From the NCBI GenBank assembly GCA_003225335.1, contig QHZE01000456.1, positions 1 to 53,866 of the forward strand: a stretch of 53,866 bases of DNA, in the 5' to 3' direction. Source of the stretch: Acidobacteriota bacterium. Lineage in GTDB: Bacteria; Acidobacteriota; UBA6911. The notes beneath the pieces are model-generated. The model saw only the letters and a list, made by a program, of their open reading frames with translations. It was not told the origin of the DNA and did not search any database. Positions 21,105 through 29,957 of the stretch are shown here, piece by piece. The stretch's first letter is position 1. Each line of letters starts with the position of its first letter. The translations under genes were made by a program, and so were the position numbers.

Positions 21105-21998
21105 TCACTTTGCTGCCGGTCCGATAATGGCCGACGTGACCGTGAGCGTGAAAACTGCCTTACCATTCTCCAGCCGAACAATGCGGCCCGGCACCGATTG
21201 ACCGTCGCCCCGTTGCCAGAGGCCTATTTGAACTTCCACGTCCGGCCCAGACGAGCCCCGATTGGACTGATAACGCACACGCTCCAGCAGAAGCGTGTCG
21301 GAGCTCAGATAGTAAAATTTCGGCTGCAGCCGAACCGGGCCGCCGAGTTGAATGGCATCCGTCACCTCGTAAACGTCGTAATAGGTACCCGTGTAATAGG
21401 GGGCCCGTCCGTCATCCAACCGGAAGCGACTGCCCAAAAAGCGAGTGGCGAGCCCATGGGCCTGTCCCAGAAAGAAGTGCTCGGGCAAGTCATAGAAGAG
21501 AGTTTCCACCAACGCCTCCTCCTGCCGGGTCGGGGCCCCCACCAAACGCCGGCCATCGAAAAGAAGAACTCGCAACCGGCTCTCGATGCGCAGCCGGCCG
21601 GGAAACTCCCACACAATCTGCAGCGGAATCCCCTCGACTTGGGAGGCGGTGTGCAGGGTACCAAGGAGGGTGACCCGTTCCTTGCCGGCTCGTTCCAGGC
21701 GGTCGCCGAAAACCGTAAGGGCCTCCCGCAGGCGCGATCGCAGCTGGCCGCGGCAAAGATAGGCTGTTCCGTCCTGCCTGGCCGATTGGGCAGTCAAATC
21801 GAGCTGAAATGATTGAACTAGATCTGCCAGCAAGGTCAACAGCACGATCCTGCGGACGGAGCGCCTTATTCGCACTCGTAACGAGTAACCTTCACCCGCT
21901 CCGCCGAGCGACCTTCGTTTCGCGCTAATCTTTGCGCCCATCGTCCCAACCGGCTTTTGTTTCAACCTCGCAACCAGCGCCCTACGCAGCGTAGTCAT
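21105..21998 (-). CDS. Uncharacterised membrane-anchored or exported protein
   Basis: I do not recognise this 297-residue protein. A basic N-terminus of about 50 residues is followed by one hydrophobic stretch (VRRIVLLTLLADLVQSF) that could be a signal anchor. An internal ATG at 21941 would give a shorter, more conventional leader. The rest is beta-rich, with repeated alternation of polar and hydrophobic residues. The segment LQIVWEFPGRLRIES then VLLFDGRRLVG faintly resembles LolA-type lipid-binding folds, but this is weak. It lies 11 bases after the Ig-like repeat gene and 155 bases before the RHS gene on the same strand. A role in export or processing of those surface proteins is a guess from context. 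Confidence 0.7.
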   Translation of the reverse strand: MTTLRRALVARLKQKPVGTMGAKISAKRRSLGGAGEGYSLRVRIRRSVRRIVLLTLLADLVQSFQLDLTAQSARQDGTAYLCRGQLRSRLREALTVFGDRLERAGKERVTLLGTLHTASQVEGIPLQIVWEFPGRLRIESRLRVLLFDGRRLVGAPTRQEEALVETLFYDLPEHFFLGQAHGLATRFLGSRFRLDDGRAPYYTGTYYDVYEVTDAIQLGGPVRLQPKFYYLSSDTLLLERVRYQSNRGSSGPDVEVQIGLWQRGDGQSVPGRIVRLENGKAVFTLTVTSAIIGPAAK

Positions 21999-22009
21999 AC
22001 GAGACGCTC

Positions 22010-23608
22010 CTATGGCACTTCCGTAGCCACCAGTTTGCCGCCGACATAGATGTATTCCTTCCTTAGCGTCACGGGTGAAGCTGCGACGGCAAACGAGAAT
22101 GTCGTCGAGCCTCCGGCCGCGGAAAGTGTGACGGTCGCGACACCCGCCGGCGCGCTCGACGCTATGTTGAACGTTACCGTCGCGGCATTGCCCGCGCCGT
22201 TGTTACTCACGTTGCTGAACGTCAGGCCGGACCATCCTGTCGAAAGCGTCACGCCGCAGAGATTGGTCCCGCTCACGGTGACCTCCACACCCGCGCCTGC
22301 CGCGCCACTGTTGGGCGAGACCGAGGTCACTACCGGCCCGGCCGGCGGATTGATCGTCACGGACGCTGGAACCGTAACCCACGCCGTATTGAGCGTGTTC
22401 TTGACGGCCGTGAAGACGTAATTCCCCGGCTTCGCGCAAAGGCCGGGCCAGATGTCCGCTTGCCCGTTTGGGCTCTCCGGACTCACCGCAACCAAGCTTG
22501 ACCAGCCGGACATTGTCTGCACCGACCCTCCGTTGATCGTGTACTGCACGTCGAGCGTCACTCCGGCGCCGTTTCCCACCGTCATGCGATAGCTCCCCTG
22601 ACCGGCGGTGACAGCCGCCGGGCTGACGGAAAGCGACGCCGGCTGAGGCGGACGGACCCGGAAGGTGACCGCCGGGCTGAGCGCGACCCAGTCGGAGCGC
22701 AGCCGGTTCTTCATCGCCGTGAACGTGTACGTGCCCAGCATGTCGGAGTGGTTCAGGCAATAGCGCCACTGCCCGTTCGCATCCAGCGTCGTGCTCCAGA
22801 CAGGCTGCGCGACCCCATTAAAAGTGTATTGCAGGTCGATCATCATGCCGGCGCCGTTGCCCACAGTGATGAAGTAGCAGTCGTTGCCCGCATATCCCTG
22901 GCTCACATTGAAGCTGAGCGATGTGGGCTGGCGCGGGTTGATCACAAGCGCGACAGAGGCCGAGCGTGTCAGCCCGCCTCCCGTGCCCGTGACGGTGAGT
23001 GTGAAGGAGCCGGTGGATGCGGTTGAGGTGGTACTGACGGTCAAGGTGGCGCTCCCTCCCGGAGACACCGGATTCGCGCTGAACGACGCCGAGGCCCCGG
23101 AAGGCACCCCGCTCACGCTTAAAGAAACAGAAGAGGTGAAGCCATTAATTCCCGAAACCGTGACCGGCCAGCTTGTCGACTGTCCCTGGTTGACGGTGCG
23201 CGAAGCGGGGCTCGCGGAAAGGGAAAAATCCGGCCGGGGCGGAGCCGTGACTGTAACGGAGGCCGACACAGACACCCAGGCCGTAGTAAGGGTGTTTCGG
23301 ACCGCAACGAAAGTATAGGTTCCGGTGGCAGTGGCCGAGCTCGTGCAGATATAGGCCCGGCCGTTGGGATCGAGCGAAGGCCAGTCGATGATCGTCTGTA
23401 CTGGACCGCCGTTGAACGTATATTCGAGGTCCAGGGTCATGTTGGCGCCGTTGCCCACGGTCATCGTGTAACACTGGCCCTGGTTCAGAGTGCTCGGGCT
23501 GATGGAGAGAGATGTCGGCTGCGACGCCTGCGCAAAAGCGCGCAGCGGAACCAGCGTGAACAGCACCCAACCCAGGATAAAACGGCGCGATCGGCGAGAT
23601 ATTCGCAT
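22010..23608 (-). CDS. Exported Ig-like/IPT repeat protein
   Basis: The 532-residue protein has a signal peptide (basic start, hydrophobic core, likely cleavage after LRAFA). The mature part holds three copies of a repeat centred on YTMTVGNGANMTLDLEYTF (starting near residues 47, 242 and 342), separated by Ser/Thr/Val-rich Ig-like domains. It ends with an IPT/TIG domain (VTSVSPNSGAAGAGVEVTVSG). The extreme C-terminus reads KEYIYVGGKLVATEVP, a strand resembling the YIYxGGKLVA element that often precedes or follows RHS repeats. It is the first gene of a four-gene minus-strand cluster with the RHS protein. An adhesive or structural surface role is inferred. Confidence 0.82.
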   Translation of the reverse strand: MRISRRSRRFILGWVLFTLVPLRAFAQASQPTSLSISPSTLNQGQCYTMTVGNGANMTLDLEYTFNGGPVQTIIDWPSLDPNGRAYICTSSATATGTYTFVAVRNTLTTAWVSVSASVTVTAPPRPDFSLSASPASRTVNQGQSTSWPVTVSGINGFTSSVSLSVSGVPSGASASFSANPVSPGGSATLTVSTTSTASTGSFTLTVTGTGGGLTRSASVALVINPRQPTSLSFNVSQGYAGNDCYFITVGNGAGMMIDLQYTFNGVAQPVWSTTLDANGQWRYCLNHSDMLGTYTFTAMKNRLRSDWVALSPAVTFRVRPPQPASLSVSPAAVTAGQGSYRMTVGNGAGVTLDVQYTINGGSVQTMSGWSSLVAVSPESPNGQADIWPGLCAKPGNYVFTAVKNTLNTAWVTVPASVTINPPAGPVVTSVSPNSGAAGAGVEVTVSGTNLCGVTLSTGWSGLTFSNVSNNGAGNAATVTFNIASSAPAGVATVTLSAAGGSTTFSFAVAASPVTLRKEYIYVGGKLVATEVP

Positions 23609-23727
23609 GGTGCAAACTCCAAAGTCGTTAAGGTTCGTTCAAAGGCCTCTTTCGCGCATACCTAACGGCGGCCGGCCGAAATGATCCAAAAATTCTCACT
23701 TGGGGGAGATGTATTTTTGCGGTTGAC

Positions 23728-23815
23728 GGAAAACCCTTCGTGATTCTTCGTGTCTTCACGGTGCATCGGGCGCAGTCGTTACCGCGAAGGCGCAAAGAAT
23801 CGCGAAGGGTTTGGT
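23728..23815. repeat. Inverted period-8 CGAAG arrays
   Basis: Left arm AACCCTTCGTGATTCTTCG and an inverted right arm ending CGCGAAGGGTT flank an 18-base loop. The hairpin lies between the permease stop and the promoter region of the Ig-like protein cluster. Confidence 0.85.
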
Positions 23816-23850
23816 GGGTGGGGTGTGACGACTCGCGCGGTGTTTCTCAA

Positions 23851-25086
23851 TCAAAGCGAGAGGATGAGAACTCCCGCGACCAGCGTCAGGATCGTGAGCG
23901 GCGCACCGACTTTGAGGTGCTCGAGAAATGAGATCTCGACCTCCTCCTTGGCCGATTCCAAAACAATGAGATTCACCACCGATCCGATGATGGTCAGATT
24001 CCCGGCCAATGTGGAAGCCATAGCCAGCAGCAACCAGAGGCGGTCCGGCGCGGGCTGCGTTTCCACCAGCGGCACGTAGAGCATCACTGCCGGGACGTTG
24101 CTCACCAGGTTCGACAGGAGCGTCACTGCTGCCGCCAGACCCAGCGCAGAACCAAGAGTATGCCCTTCCAGAAGAAACCTCGTTCGTTTGAACAGCAGGT
24201 CGGTCAGTCCGGAGATCTGGACGCCTCGCATGACTACAAACAGGCCGGCAAACAGGAAAAGAAGCGTCCAGTCCACCTCCTGAAGCGCGCGACGCGGTTT
24301 TCGGCTTCCCGCAAGGATGACGACCGAGGCCAGCGCCATCGCCACAGCGGGAGGATGGTAATTCATGCACAGGAGGAGAAACATCGCGATGCCCGCGCCC
24401 AGGGAAACGGCCAGGAGCCAGCGCTGAATCTTCGCGGGATTCCGCGGAGGCGGCACCCTCAGAGGCAGCCTGTTAACCTCCTTGCGATAGACAAGCGCAA
24501 TGAGAAGGAACGTCAGAAGAAGGCCGAGAGCGCTCACCAGCCACAGCCGGCCCGTAAATTCGAGGAACGGCAAGCGCGATCGGATGCCGATCAAAGCGTT
24601 CTGCGGGTTTCCTATGATCGTGGCGACGCTCCCTATGTTTGCGGATGTCGCAAGCGCGATCAGGTAAGGAACCGGGTTTAATCGAAGCCTCTTAGTCACG
24701 CGGACGATCACGGGCGCATAGATCAAACAGACCGTGTCGTTCATGAACAGCGCCGAGAGAATCCCCGACGATCCCACAGTGAGGCCCAGGAGCATGAGAG
24801 TGCTCCGAGCCCGGCCTATGATCCAGCGCTCCAGAACCTCGAAGAATCCGGAAAGCTCGAGGTAGGCAATGAGAATCATCATCCCCAGAAGGAAAAGGAT
24901 CGTGTCGAGATCAATGGCCTGATACGCCTGCTCCAGAGACAGAACGCCAAATGCCACCATGCCCACCGCCCCGAGAAGCGCGCCCGAAGGCCGATCGATA
25001 TGGATCCTGGGGATCCCCTGAATGCCGAGGATGATATAAGTGGCAACGAAAATGGCCCCTGCGGCCAGCATGGAGTTATCAGACAT
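23851..25086 (-). CDS. SLC13/ArsB-family ion permease
   Basis: The 411-residue integral membrane protein has about ten to twelve predicted transmembrane helices. It belongs to the ion transporter superfamily that includes ArsB arsenite exporters, NhaD Na+/H+ antiporters and SLC13 anion/dicarboxylate permeases. Diagnostic pieces are DTILFLLGMMILIAYLE in the first half, FMNDTVCLIYAPV, SANIGSVATIIGNPQN (the family hairpin loop) and SNLVSNVPAVMLYVP in the second half, showing the inverted-repeat fold. The ATG at 25086 starts MSDNSMLAAG; the longer frame to 25128 adds residues from a repeat. Substrate cannot be decided, and there is no ars regulator or reductase nearby. Confidence 0.86.
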   Translation of the reverse strand: MSDNSMLAAGAIFVATYIILGIQGIPRIHIDRPSGALLGAVGMVAFGVLSLEQAYQAIDLDTILFLLGMMILIAYLELSGFFEVLERWIIGRARSTLMLLGLTVGSSGILSALFMNDTVCLIYAPVIVRVTKRLRLNPVPYLIALATSANIGSVATIIGNPQNALIGIRSRLPFLEFTGRLWLVSALGLLLTFLLIALVYRKEVNRLPLRVPPPRNPAKIQRWLLAVSLGAGIAMFLLLCMNYHPPAVAMALASVVILAGSRKPRRALQEVDWTLLFLFAGLFVVMRGVQISGLTDLLFKRTRFLLEGHTLGSALGLAAAVTLLSNLVSNVPAVMLYVPLVETQPAPDRLWLLLAMASTLAGNLTIIGSVVNLIVLESAKEEVEISFLEHLKVGAPLTILTLVAGVLILSL

Positions 25087-25107
25087 GGTTAATTCGTCGA
25101 TTGTAGA

Positions 25108-25450
25108 AAGACCGGCCACGAATTCCACGAAATTCCACGAATTTTTTGCTCACTGCGCCCCTGCAACACAGGAATTTTTTCCGGAGCTGTCGGGCAACTG
25201 CGATTCAGACAGTGACCCTGGAGCGGCAAGACGTCCTGTTTCACCACGGAGACACGGAGGGCACGGAGATTTCACAGAGGCATCAGGGTTCTCCGTGCCT
25301 CTCCGTGTACTCCGTGGAGGTGAGAAAAAATGTATCGCCGGCTTCCAGCCGGCAAAGGTCGTGTTGACCCAAAAGGAGTTGTCGAGGCTCAGATGCCGGC
25401 GAGACGCCGGCGCTACGATTTTTTCTCACGACCCGTGTCTCCGTGGTGAG
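25108..25450. repeat. Repeat block between the permease and rimO
   Basis: It holds a CCACGAATT array (25113-25145), an inverted pair of period-9 CACGGAGAT arrays (25238-25324), two compact CCGGC-based hairpins (25331-25416) and a GTGTCTCCGTGGTGAG arm. It occupies most of the 530-base divergent gap. Promoters for rimO would have to lie in 25450-25610, where I see no clear consensus. Confidence 0.8.
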
Positions 25451-25619
25451 TAAAGCGCTTGAATTCTTCTCGAGCTTGACTTCTCGCAACTCGTCGGGCT
25501 CGTAATGGCTCTGTGGGCAAGCTAAAGCTTGAACTCCGAACGAAACCCCAAAAACGACGAGGATTTGCTTGAATGAAACGGTATCGCAGCCTAGTATTGA
25601 AGGGTTTTGGGAGTCGATA

Positions 25620-26963
25620 GTGAGCAAGATAGGATTTATCAGCCTGGGATGCCCGAAGAACCTGGTCGACAGCGAGGTGATGCTGGGCCTCCTGCAGAAA
25701 GCCGGCCACACCGTAACCACGGACAAGTCTGAAGCCGACGTCATCATAGTCAATACCTGCAGTTTCATCGAGAGCTCAAAGCGCGAGTCGATTGAAACAA
25801 TCCTCGAGATGGCTGAGCTCAAGAAGAGCGGCCGGTGCAAACGGCTCGTCGTCACAGGATGCCTTGCCGAAAGGTATCCCCGGGAAATCCGGTCCGAACT
25901 GGTGGAAGTGGACGCCATCCTGGGGACCAATCAGATCGAGGAAATTACCCGCGCAGCCGAGGGAGGAATAGTCCTGCCTCCGGCTTCCTTCGGCCGGAGC
26001 GACGCAGACCTGTACCTGTACGATCACACGACCCCACGCGCGCGTGCCACTCCCCGCTACTCGGCTTATATGAAGATCGCGGAAGGTTGCGACCACACCT
26101 GCGCTTTCTGCATAATTCCGAAAATCCGCGGGCCGTTTCGAAGCCGCAGCGTCCCCTCCCTGGTGGAGGAAGCACGCAGACTGGCATCTGACGGGGTAAA
26201 GGAAATCATCCTCGTATCGCAGGACACGACAAGCTTCGGGCAGGACCTGGGACTGACCGACGGTCTGGCGCGGCTCCTGGAGTCTCTGGCCAAAGTGGAA
26301 GGGTTACGCTGGATACGATTTCTGTACATCTACCCCACGATGGTCAGCGACAGGCTGCTGGGAGCGATGGCCTCCCACGAGAACATTTGCAGGTATATGG
26401 ACATGCCGCTGCAGCACGCGAGCGCGCGCATGCTGAAAACGATGCGGCGCGGCGGCAACCGCGAGACCTTGACCAGGCTGGTTGAGCGCATTCGCAGTGG
26501 AGTCCCGGGAGTGACTTTTCGCACGACCATGATTGTTGGGTTTCCCGGGGAAACCGAGCAGGACTTCCAGGAGCTGAAGTGCTTTTGCAGCGAGATGGAG
26601 TTCGATCGCCTAGGTGTCTTTACATACTCCGACGAGGAAAACACGGCTTCTTATGAGCTCCAGCCGAAAGTCCCCGCTCGAACCGCCGAGCGCAGGCGGC
26701 GAGAGCTGATGGAGCAGCAGGCCCGGATCGCGGCCAGAAAGAATCGGCGCCTTGTGGGAAAGAAACTTCCCGTCTTGATCGAAGGACCCTCCCAGGAAAG
26801 CGCTCTCCTTCTCCAGGGCCGGCTGGAATCTCAGGCGCCGGAGATCGACGGCGTGTGTCTGATCAATGACTCCGAGGCCGGAAAGGTCTGTCCAGGCGAC
26901 TTTCGGACCATTCAGATAACTCAGGCCTTCGAGCACGATCTCCTGGGAGTTATCGTAAGCTGA
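25620..26963 (+). CDS. rimO: Ribosomal protein S12 methylthiotransferase
   Basis: RimO is the radical SAM enzyme that methylthiolates an aspartate of ribosomal protein S12. The 447-residue protein has the three-domain plan: an N-terminal UPF0004 domain with three cluster-binding cysteines ([19 protein letters not shown]), the radical SAM core with [11 protein letters not shown] (CX3CX2C), and a C-terminal TRAM domain. The sequence [14 protein letters not shown] is specific for RimO over MiaB. The start is a GTG at 25620 with GGGAG six bases upstream; the ATG at 25569 would add 17 atypical residues. It opens a plus-strand run with yacG, pgpA, cinA and thpR. Confidence 0.96.
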   Translation: MSKIGFISLGCPKNLVDSEVMLGLLQKAGHTVTTDKSEADVIIVNTCSFIESSKRESIETILEMAELKKSGRCKRLVVTGCLAERYPREIRSELVEVDAILGTNQIEEITRAAEGGIVLPPASFGRSDADLYLYDHTTPRARATPRYSAYMKIAEGCDHTCAFCIIPKIRGPFRSRSVPSLVEEARRLASDGVKEIILVSQDTTSFGQDLGLTDGLARLLESLAKVEGLRWIRFLYIYPTMVSDRLLGAMASHENICRYMDMPLQHASARMLKTMRRGGNRETLTRLVERIRSGVPGVTFRTTMIVGFPGETEQDFQELKCFCSEMEFDRLGVFTYSDEENTASYELQPKVPARTAERRRRELMEQQARIAARKNRRLVGKKLPVLIEGPSQESALLLQGRLESQAPEIDGVCLINDSEAGKVCPGDFRTIQITQAFEHDLLGVIVS

Positions 26964-26965
26964 AT

Positions 26966-27037
26966 TCTGGATTGCGGATTGCGGATTGAGAAAATCCGCT
27001 CGGTCTTTCAATCCGAAATCCGCAATCCGAAATCTGC
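26966..27037. repeat. Inverted period-7 GGATTGC arrays
   Basis: The hairpin starts three bases after the rimO stop codon and ends nine bases before the yacG start. Its arms are GATTGCGGATTGCGG-type and their reverse complement. Confidence 0.88.
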
Positions 27038-27045
27038 GAGAGCGT

Positions 27046-27240
27046 ATGAAAAAAATCCGCTGTCCTAGGTGCAGGAAGGAGGCAACATGGGAGGGTAACC
27101 CCTTCCGCCCGTTCTGCAGCGAACGCTGCAAGCTCATCGACCTGGGCAATTGGGCCGGAGAATCCTACCGCGTACCGACAAGAACACAGGAAGAAGAGGA
27201 AGACGGTTTGCCGGAAACCGGCAACAGTACAGTCCATTGA
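27046..27240 (+). CDS. yacG: YacG-family zinc-binding protein
   Basis: YacG proteins are small four-Cys zinc proteins; the E. coli member binds and inhibits DNA gyrase. The 64-residue product carries CPRC near residue 6, the [17 protein letters not shown] block with the second Cys pair, and an acidic tail, all typical. The ATG at 27046 begins MKKIRCPRC; an in-frame ATG at 26986 lies inside the repeat hairpin and is rejected. The stop codon overlaps the TTG start of pgpA. Family assignment is clear; gyrase inhibition is known only for homologues. Confidence 0.88.
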   Translation: MKKIRCPRCRKEATWEGNPFRPFCSERCKLIDLGNWAGESYRVPTRTQEEEEDGLPETGNSTVH

Positions 27241-27713
27241 AGCGTCGCCTCGCGCTCTTCCTGGCCAGCGGTTGCTACCTGGGCCTGATACCCGGCGCGC
27301 CCGGTACCTACGCGGCAGTCGCCGCGACGTTTGCCTACTATCTCACCTATCGCGCGGGCCACAAGATTTTGCCGGAACTGCATCTGAGTGTCATCGGTCT
27401 GATTACCGTGATCGGAGTGCTGGCTTCGTCGGAAGTGGCCCGTGCTTCTGGAAAAGAAGACCCGCAGATCGTCGTCATCGACGAAATCGCCGGGCAGCTT
27501 CTGACATTTCTCTTTCTCCCGGTAAATCTCCTGAACCTTCTGCTGGGCACGCTTCTTTTCCGGGTGTTTGACATATGGAAGCCTTACCCTGTGCGCAAAC
27601 TCGAGCTTCTGGGGAATGGCGTGGGAATCATGGCAGACGACCTGCTCGCAGGAGTTTACGCCAACCTCGTCCTTCAGGTAATCCTCTTGGTGTCTTCGCG
27701 TCTTTCGTGGTAA
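27237..27713 (+). CDS. pgpA: Phosphatidylglycerophosphatase A
   Basis: PgpA dephosphorylates phosphatidylglycerophosphate to phosphatidylglycerol at the inner membrane. The 158-residue product has the N-terminal [12 protein letters not shown] motif, the acidic VVIDEIAGQ motif near residue 85 and the DIWKPYP and [13 protein letters not shown] motifs, with about four hydrophobic segments. The likely start is TTG at 27237, overlapping the yacG stop codon (TTGA). A frame open to 27150 would run through yacG and has no family similarity. The C-terminal residues SSRLSW and the stop codon are encoded by a period-8 repeat arm, so the native C-terminus has probably been replaced or extended. Confidence 0.92.
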   Translation: MKRRLALFLASGCYLGLIPGAPGTYAAVAATFAYYLTYRAGHKILPELHLSVIGLITVIGVLASSEVARASGKEDPQIVVIDEIAGQLLTFLFLPVNLLNLLLGTLLFRVFDIWKPYPVRKLELLGNGVGIMADDLLAGVYANLVLQVILLVSSRLSW

Positions 27714-27765
27714 GGAGAACTCCACCACGAAGACACGAAGACGCAAAGAATCACGAAGGGTTTCC
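27687..27765. repeat. Inverted period-8 CGAAG arrays overlapping pgpA 3' end
   Basis: The left arm encodes the last residues and the stop of PgpA; the right arm ends about seven bases before the cinA start codon. The loop is about 15 bases. Confidence 0.88.
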
Positions 27766-27771
27766 GCCGGT

Positions 27772-29025
27772 ATGAAAGCCGAGATTATCGCAGTCGGATC
27801 CGAGTTGCTGACGCCATACTTCCAGGACACCAATTCTCTGTTCCTTACGGAGAAATTGAATGAAGCGGGGTTCGAAGTCCGCTTTAAGACCATCGTGGGC
27901 GACAGAGAAGAAGATATCGCCGAGGTATTCCGAAACGCCTTAGGTCGTTCCAGGCTGGTAATCTTCAGCGGCGGTCTCGGTCCGACCGAGGACGACCTCA
28001 CGCGCGCCGCGGTAGCGCGAGTGCTGGGGTGTCATCTTGTCCTTGATACATCAATCCTGGAGGGAATCGAGCGAAAATTTGCCAGCCGTGGCTACTCTAT
28101 GCCGGACATCAACAAGCGCCAGGCTCAAGTGCTGGTGGGGGCCGAAGTGCTGGAAAACTCGAGGGGCACGGCGCCGGGGCTGTGGCTTGAAGAGAAGGGA
28201 GTCTTCATAGCGCTTCTCCCGGGCCCTCCGCGCGAGATCAAACATATGTTTCAAACCGAGGTCCTGCCTCGGCTCCAAGCGCTGGGCGGCGGCAGACGAG
28301 TGGTACGGAAGACCTTCAGCATCGCGGGGATGACTGAATCTGAAGTCGACGCGCGCGTGGCGCCGATCTACAAAACCTACGATCGGGTTCAGACCACGAT
28401 CCTGGCCGGTACAAGCCATATTTCGCTGCATCTGTCCCGATGGCTGGATCCGGGGGAAGAGCCATCGGATCTCATCGAGCTCGCGTCCAGGATACAGGAA
28501 GCCCTGGGAAGCGCGATCTTCACCACCGAAAACGAGCCTATCGAGGCCGTCGTGGGCCGAATGTTGCGGCAGGCGGGAAGCTCACTGGCGGTCGCGGAAT
28601 CCTGCACGTCGGGTATGGTCGGCGCGTACCTCACCCGCATACCCGGCAGCTCGAGCTACTTCTCAGGGGGCGTCCTCTGTTACAGCAACAAGGCAAAGAC
28701 AGACCTGTGCCGCGTGCCCGAAGAAACGCTCGAACGCCATGGCGCGGTAAGCGGAGAGACAGCGGAGGCCCTGGCCCGAGGAGTTCGACAGGTTCTTGGC
28801 AGTGCGATTGGATTGTCCGTAACCGGTATTGCAGGTCCGGACGGAGGCTCCGCAGAGAAGCCCTTGGGATTGGTTTTCGTGGGCCTATCGGACGACAATC
28901 GGGACCTTCACATCCGGAGGATCCTGCCAGGCGACAGAAATGCGGTCCGCGAACGGGCCGCCTTCTTCGCGCTCGCGTGCCTGCGCCGGTTCCTGATGCC
29001 GGAGAGCGCCGCCGGGAAACCGTGA
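27772..29025 (+). CDS. cinA: CinA family nicotinamide mononucleotide deamidase-related protein
   Basis: The product is a two-domain CinA protein of 417 residues. The first 170 residues form the MoaB/MogA-like COG1058 domain (IAVGSELL near the start, then FSGGLGPTEDD and LLPGPPREIKHMF), which in homologues has ADP-ribose pyrophosphatase activity. The last 160 residues form the PncC-type NMN deamidase domain (VAESCTSGMVGAYLTRIPGSS, then VTGIAGPDGG). Together they serve pyridine nucleotide salvage; the older competence/damage-inducible name is historical. The stop codon overlaps the thpR GTG start. The ATG at 27772 lies directly after a repeat hairpin with weak ribosome-binding signal. Confidence 0.95.
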   Translation: MKAEIIAVGSELLTPYFQDTNSLFLTEKLNEAGFEVRFKTIVGDREEDIAEVFRNALGRSRLVIFSGGLGPTEDDLTRAAVARVLGCHLVLDTSILEGIERKFASRGYSMPDINKRQAQVLVGAEVLENSRGTAPGLWLEEKGVFIALLPGPPREIKHMFQTEVLPRLQALGGGRRVVRKTFSIAGMTESEVDARVAPIYKTYDRVQTTILAGTSHISLHLSRWLDPGEEPSDLIELASRIQEALGSAIFTTENEPIEAVVGRMLRQAGSSLAVAESCTSGMVGAYLTRIPGSSSYFSGGVLCYSNKAKTDLCRVPEETLERHGAVSGETAEALARGVRQVLGSAIGLSVTGIAGPDGGSAEKPLGLVFVGLSDDNRDLHIRRILPGDRNAVRERAAFFALACLRRFLMPESAAGKP

Positions 29026-29576
29026 GAACGTTTGTCGCATTGCCCATTCCCCAGGAGTCCCAGAAGGCGCTCGACGAAGCCCAGGAGCCACTGCGCGCCA
29101 CAGGAGCCGATGTGCGCTGGACTTGCGCCGCATCCATTCACCTTACACTGAAGTTTCTCGGCGAGATCGATCCCGAAATGCTGCCGGGAATCACGGGAGC
29201 GCTGAGAGAATCGGTCCAGGCGCACAGGCCTTTTACGCTTTGCCTCCGCGGGCTGGGCGCGTTTCCCGGCTTGCGCTCCCCGCGCATAGTCTGGTGCGGC
29301 ATCGAAGGAGAGACTCACAAGCTGGAAACGCTGCAAAAAGATGTCGAAAACGTTTGCGGGCGGTTCGGGTTTCCTCCGGAAGAGCGCGCCTTCCATCCCC
29401 ACCTGACACTCGGCAGGGTGCGGGGCAAAAGAAATTTACACCGCCTCGTGGAGTGTATTAAAATCACGAGCGTGCGTGAGACCTCGTTCGAAGTCAACGG
29501 GATTAACGTCTACAAGAGCACATTGAAACCGGACGGCGCCGTCTATGACGTGTTAGAAAGACTCCCGTTGGGATAA
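29022..29576 (+). CDS. thpR: RNA 2',3'-cyclic phosphodiesterase (2'-5' RNA ligase family)
   Basis: ThpR belongs to the 2H phosphoesterase superfamily and hydrolyses RNA 2',3'-cyclic phosphates (the enzyme was first described as a tRNA 2'-5' ligase). The 184-residue product has the two HxT motifs, IHLTLKF near residue 41 and FHPHLTLGR near residue 123, spaced as expected. Translation most likely starts at the GTG at 29022, which overlaps the cinA stop codon and gives the family start RTFVALPIP. A much longer open frame upstream runs through cinA and is spurious. Position after cinA matches a common arrangement in Acidobacteriota and relatives. Confidence 0.93.
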   Translation: MRTFVALPIPQESQKALDEAQEPLRATGADVRWTCAASIHLTLKFLGEIDPEMLPGITGALRESVQAHRPFTLCLRGLGAFPGLRSPRIVWCGIEGETHKLETLQKDVENVCGRFGFPPEERAFHPHLTLGRVRGKRNLHRLVECIKITSVRETSFEVNGINVYKSTLKPDGAVYDVLERLPLG

Positions 29577-29577
29577 G

Positions 29578-29681
29578 GCAGTGGCCAGTGGCCAGTAGGC
29601 AGCGGGCAGTAAGGCCGAAGGCAGTAGGCAAGTTGGCTGCTGTACTTTGTTGACTGCCCACTGCCCACTGGTCACTGCATT
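29578..29681. repeat. Inverted period-7 GGCCAGT arrays
   Basis: A CAGTGGC/CAGTAGG array (29579-29632) and a reverse-complement array (29650-29677) form a hairpin between thpR and the Trm112-like gene. It starts two bases after the thpR stop codon. Confidence 0.88.
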
Positions 29682-29693
29682 TGAGGAGGTAGT

Positions 29694-29867
29694 ATGGCAA
29701 TCAGCAAGGAACTGTTGGCAATTCTCGCATGCCCCTTGTGCAAGGAAGAATTAAAGCTTACTCAAGATGGCAATGGCCTCAAATGTGTGAAATGCCACCG
29801 CGTTTACCCCATCCAGGATGACGTTCCCGTAATGCTTGTCGACAAGGCCACCATTGAGGAGCCCTGA
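29694..29867 (+). CDS. Trm112-family zinc-ribbon protein
   Basis: This 57-residue gene is easily missed. It starts at ATG 29694 with a strong GAGGAGGT ribosome-binding site three bases upstream. The product begins MAISKELLAILACPLCKEEL and has a second Cys pair (LKCVKCHRVYPI) and the ending DDVPVMLVDKA, the pattern of bacterial Trm112-like proteins (YcaR type). Eukaryotic and archaeal Trm112 activates methyltransferases. The role of the bacterial proteins is little known, though they often lie beside lipid A genes; here the next gene is a heptosyltransferase-type glycosyltransferase. The coding call is firm because start signal, Cys spacing and length all agree. Confidence 0.88.
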   Translation: MAISKELLAILACPLCKEELKLTQDGNGLKCVKCHRVYPIQDDVPVMLVDKATIEEP

Positions 29868-29868
29868 C

Positions 29869-29957
29869 TTCCCAATTGACGATTGACGAATGAAAGAATC
29901 AGATCCGGCGAGTCTTCAATCGTCAATCCTCAATCCTCACTCCTCAATCCTCAATCC
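29869..29957. repeat. Period-7 TCAATCC array overlapping the GT9 gene start
   Basis: A GATTGACGA arm is followed by repeated CAATCCT units. The GT9 start codon and its first roughly 22 codons lie in the array. Confidence 0.85.

Noticed and set aside
28440..29021. Extension of thpR upstream through cinA
   Set aside because: The extra sequence is out-of-frame cinA; the family start coincides with the GTG at 29022.
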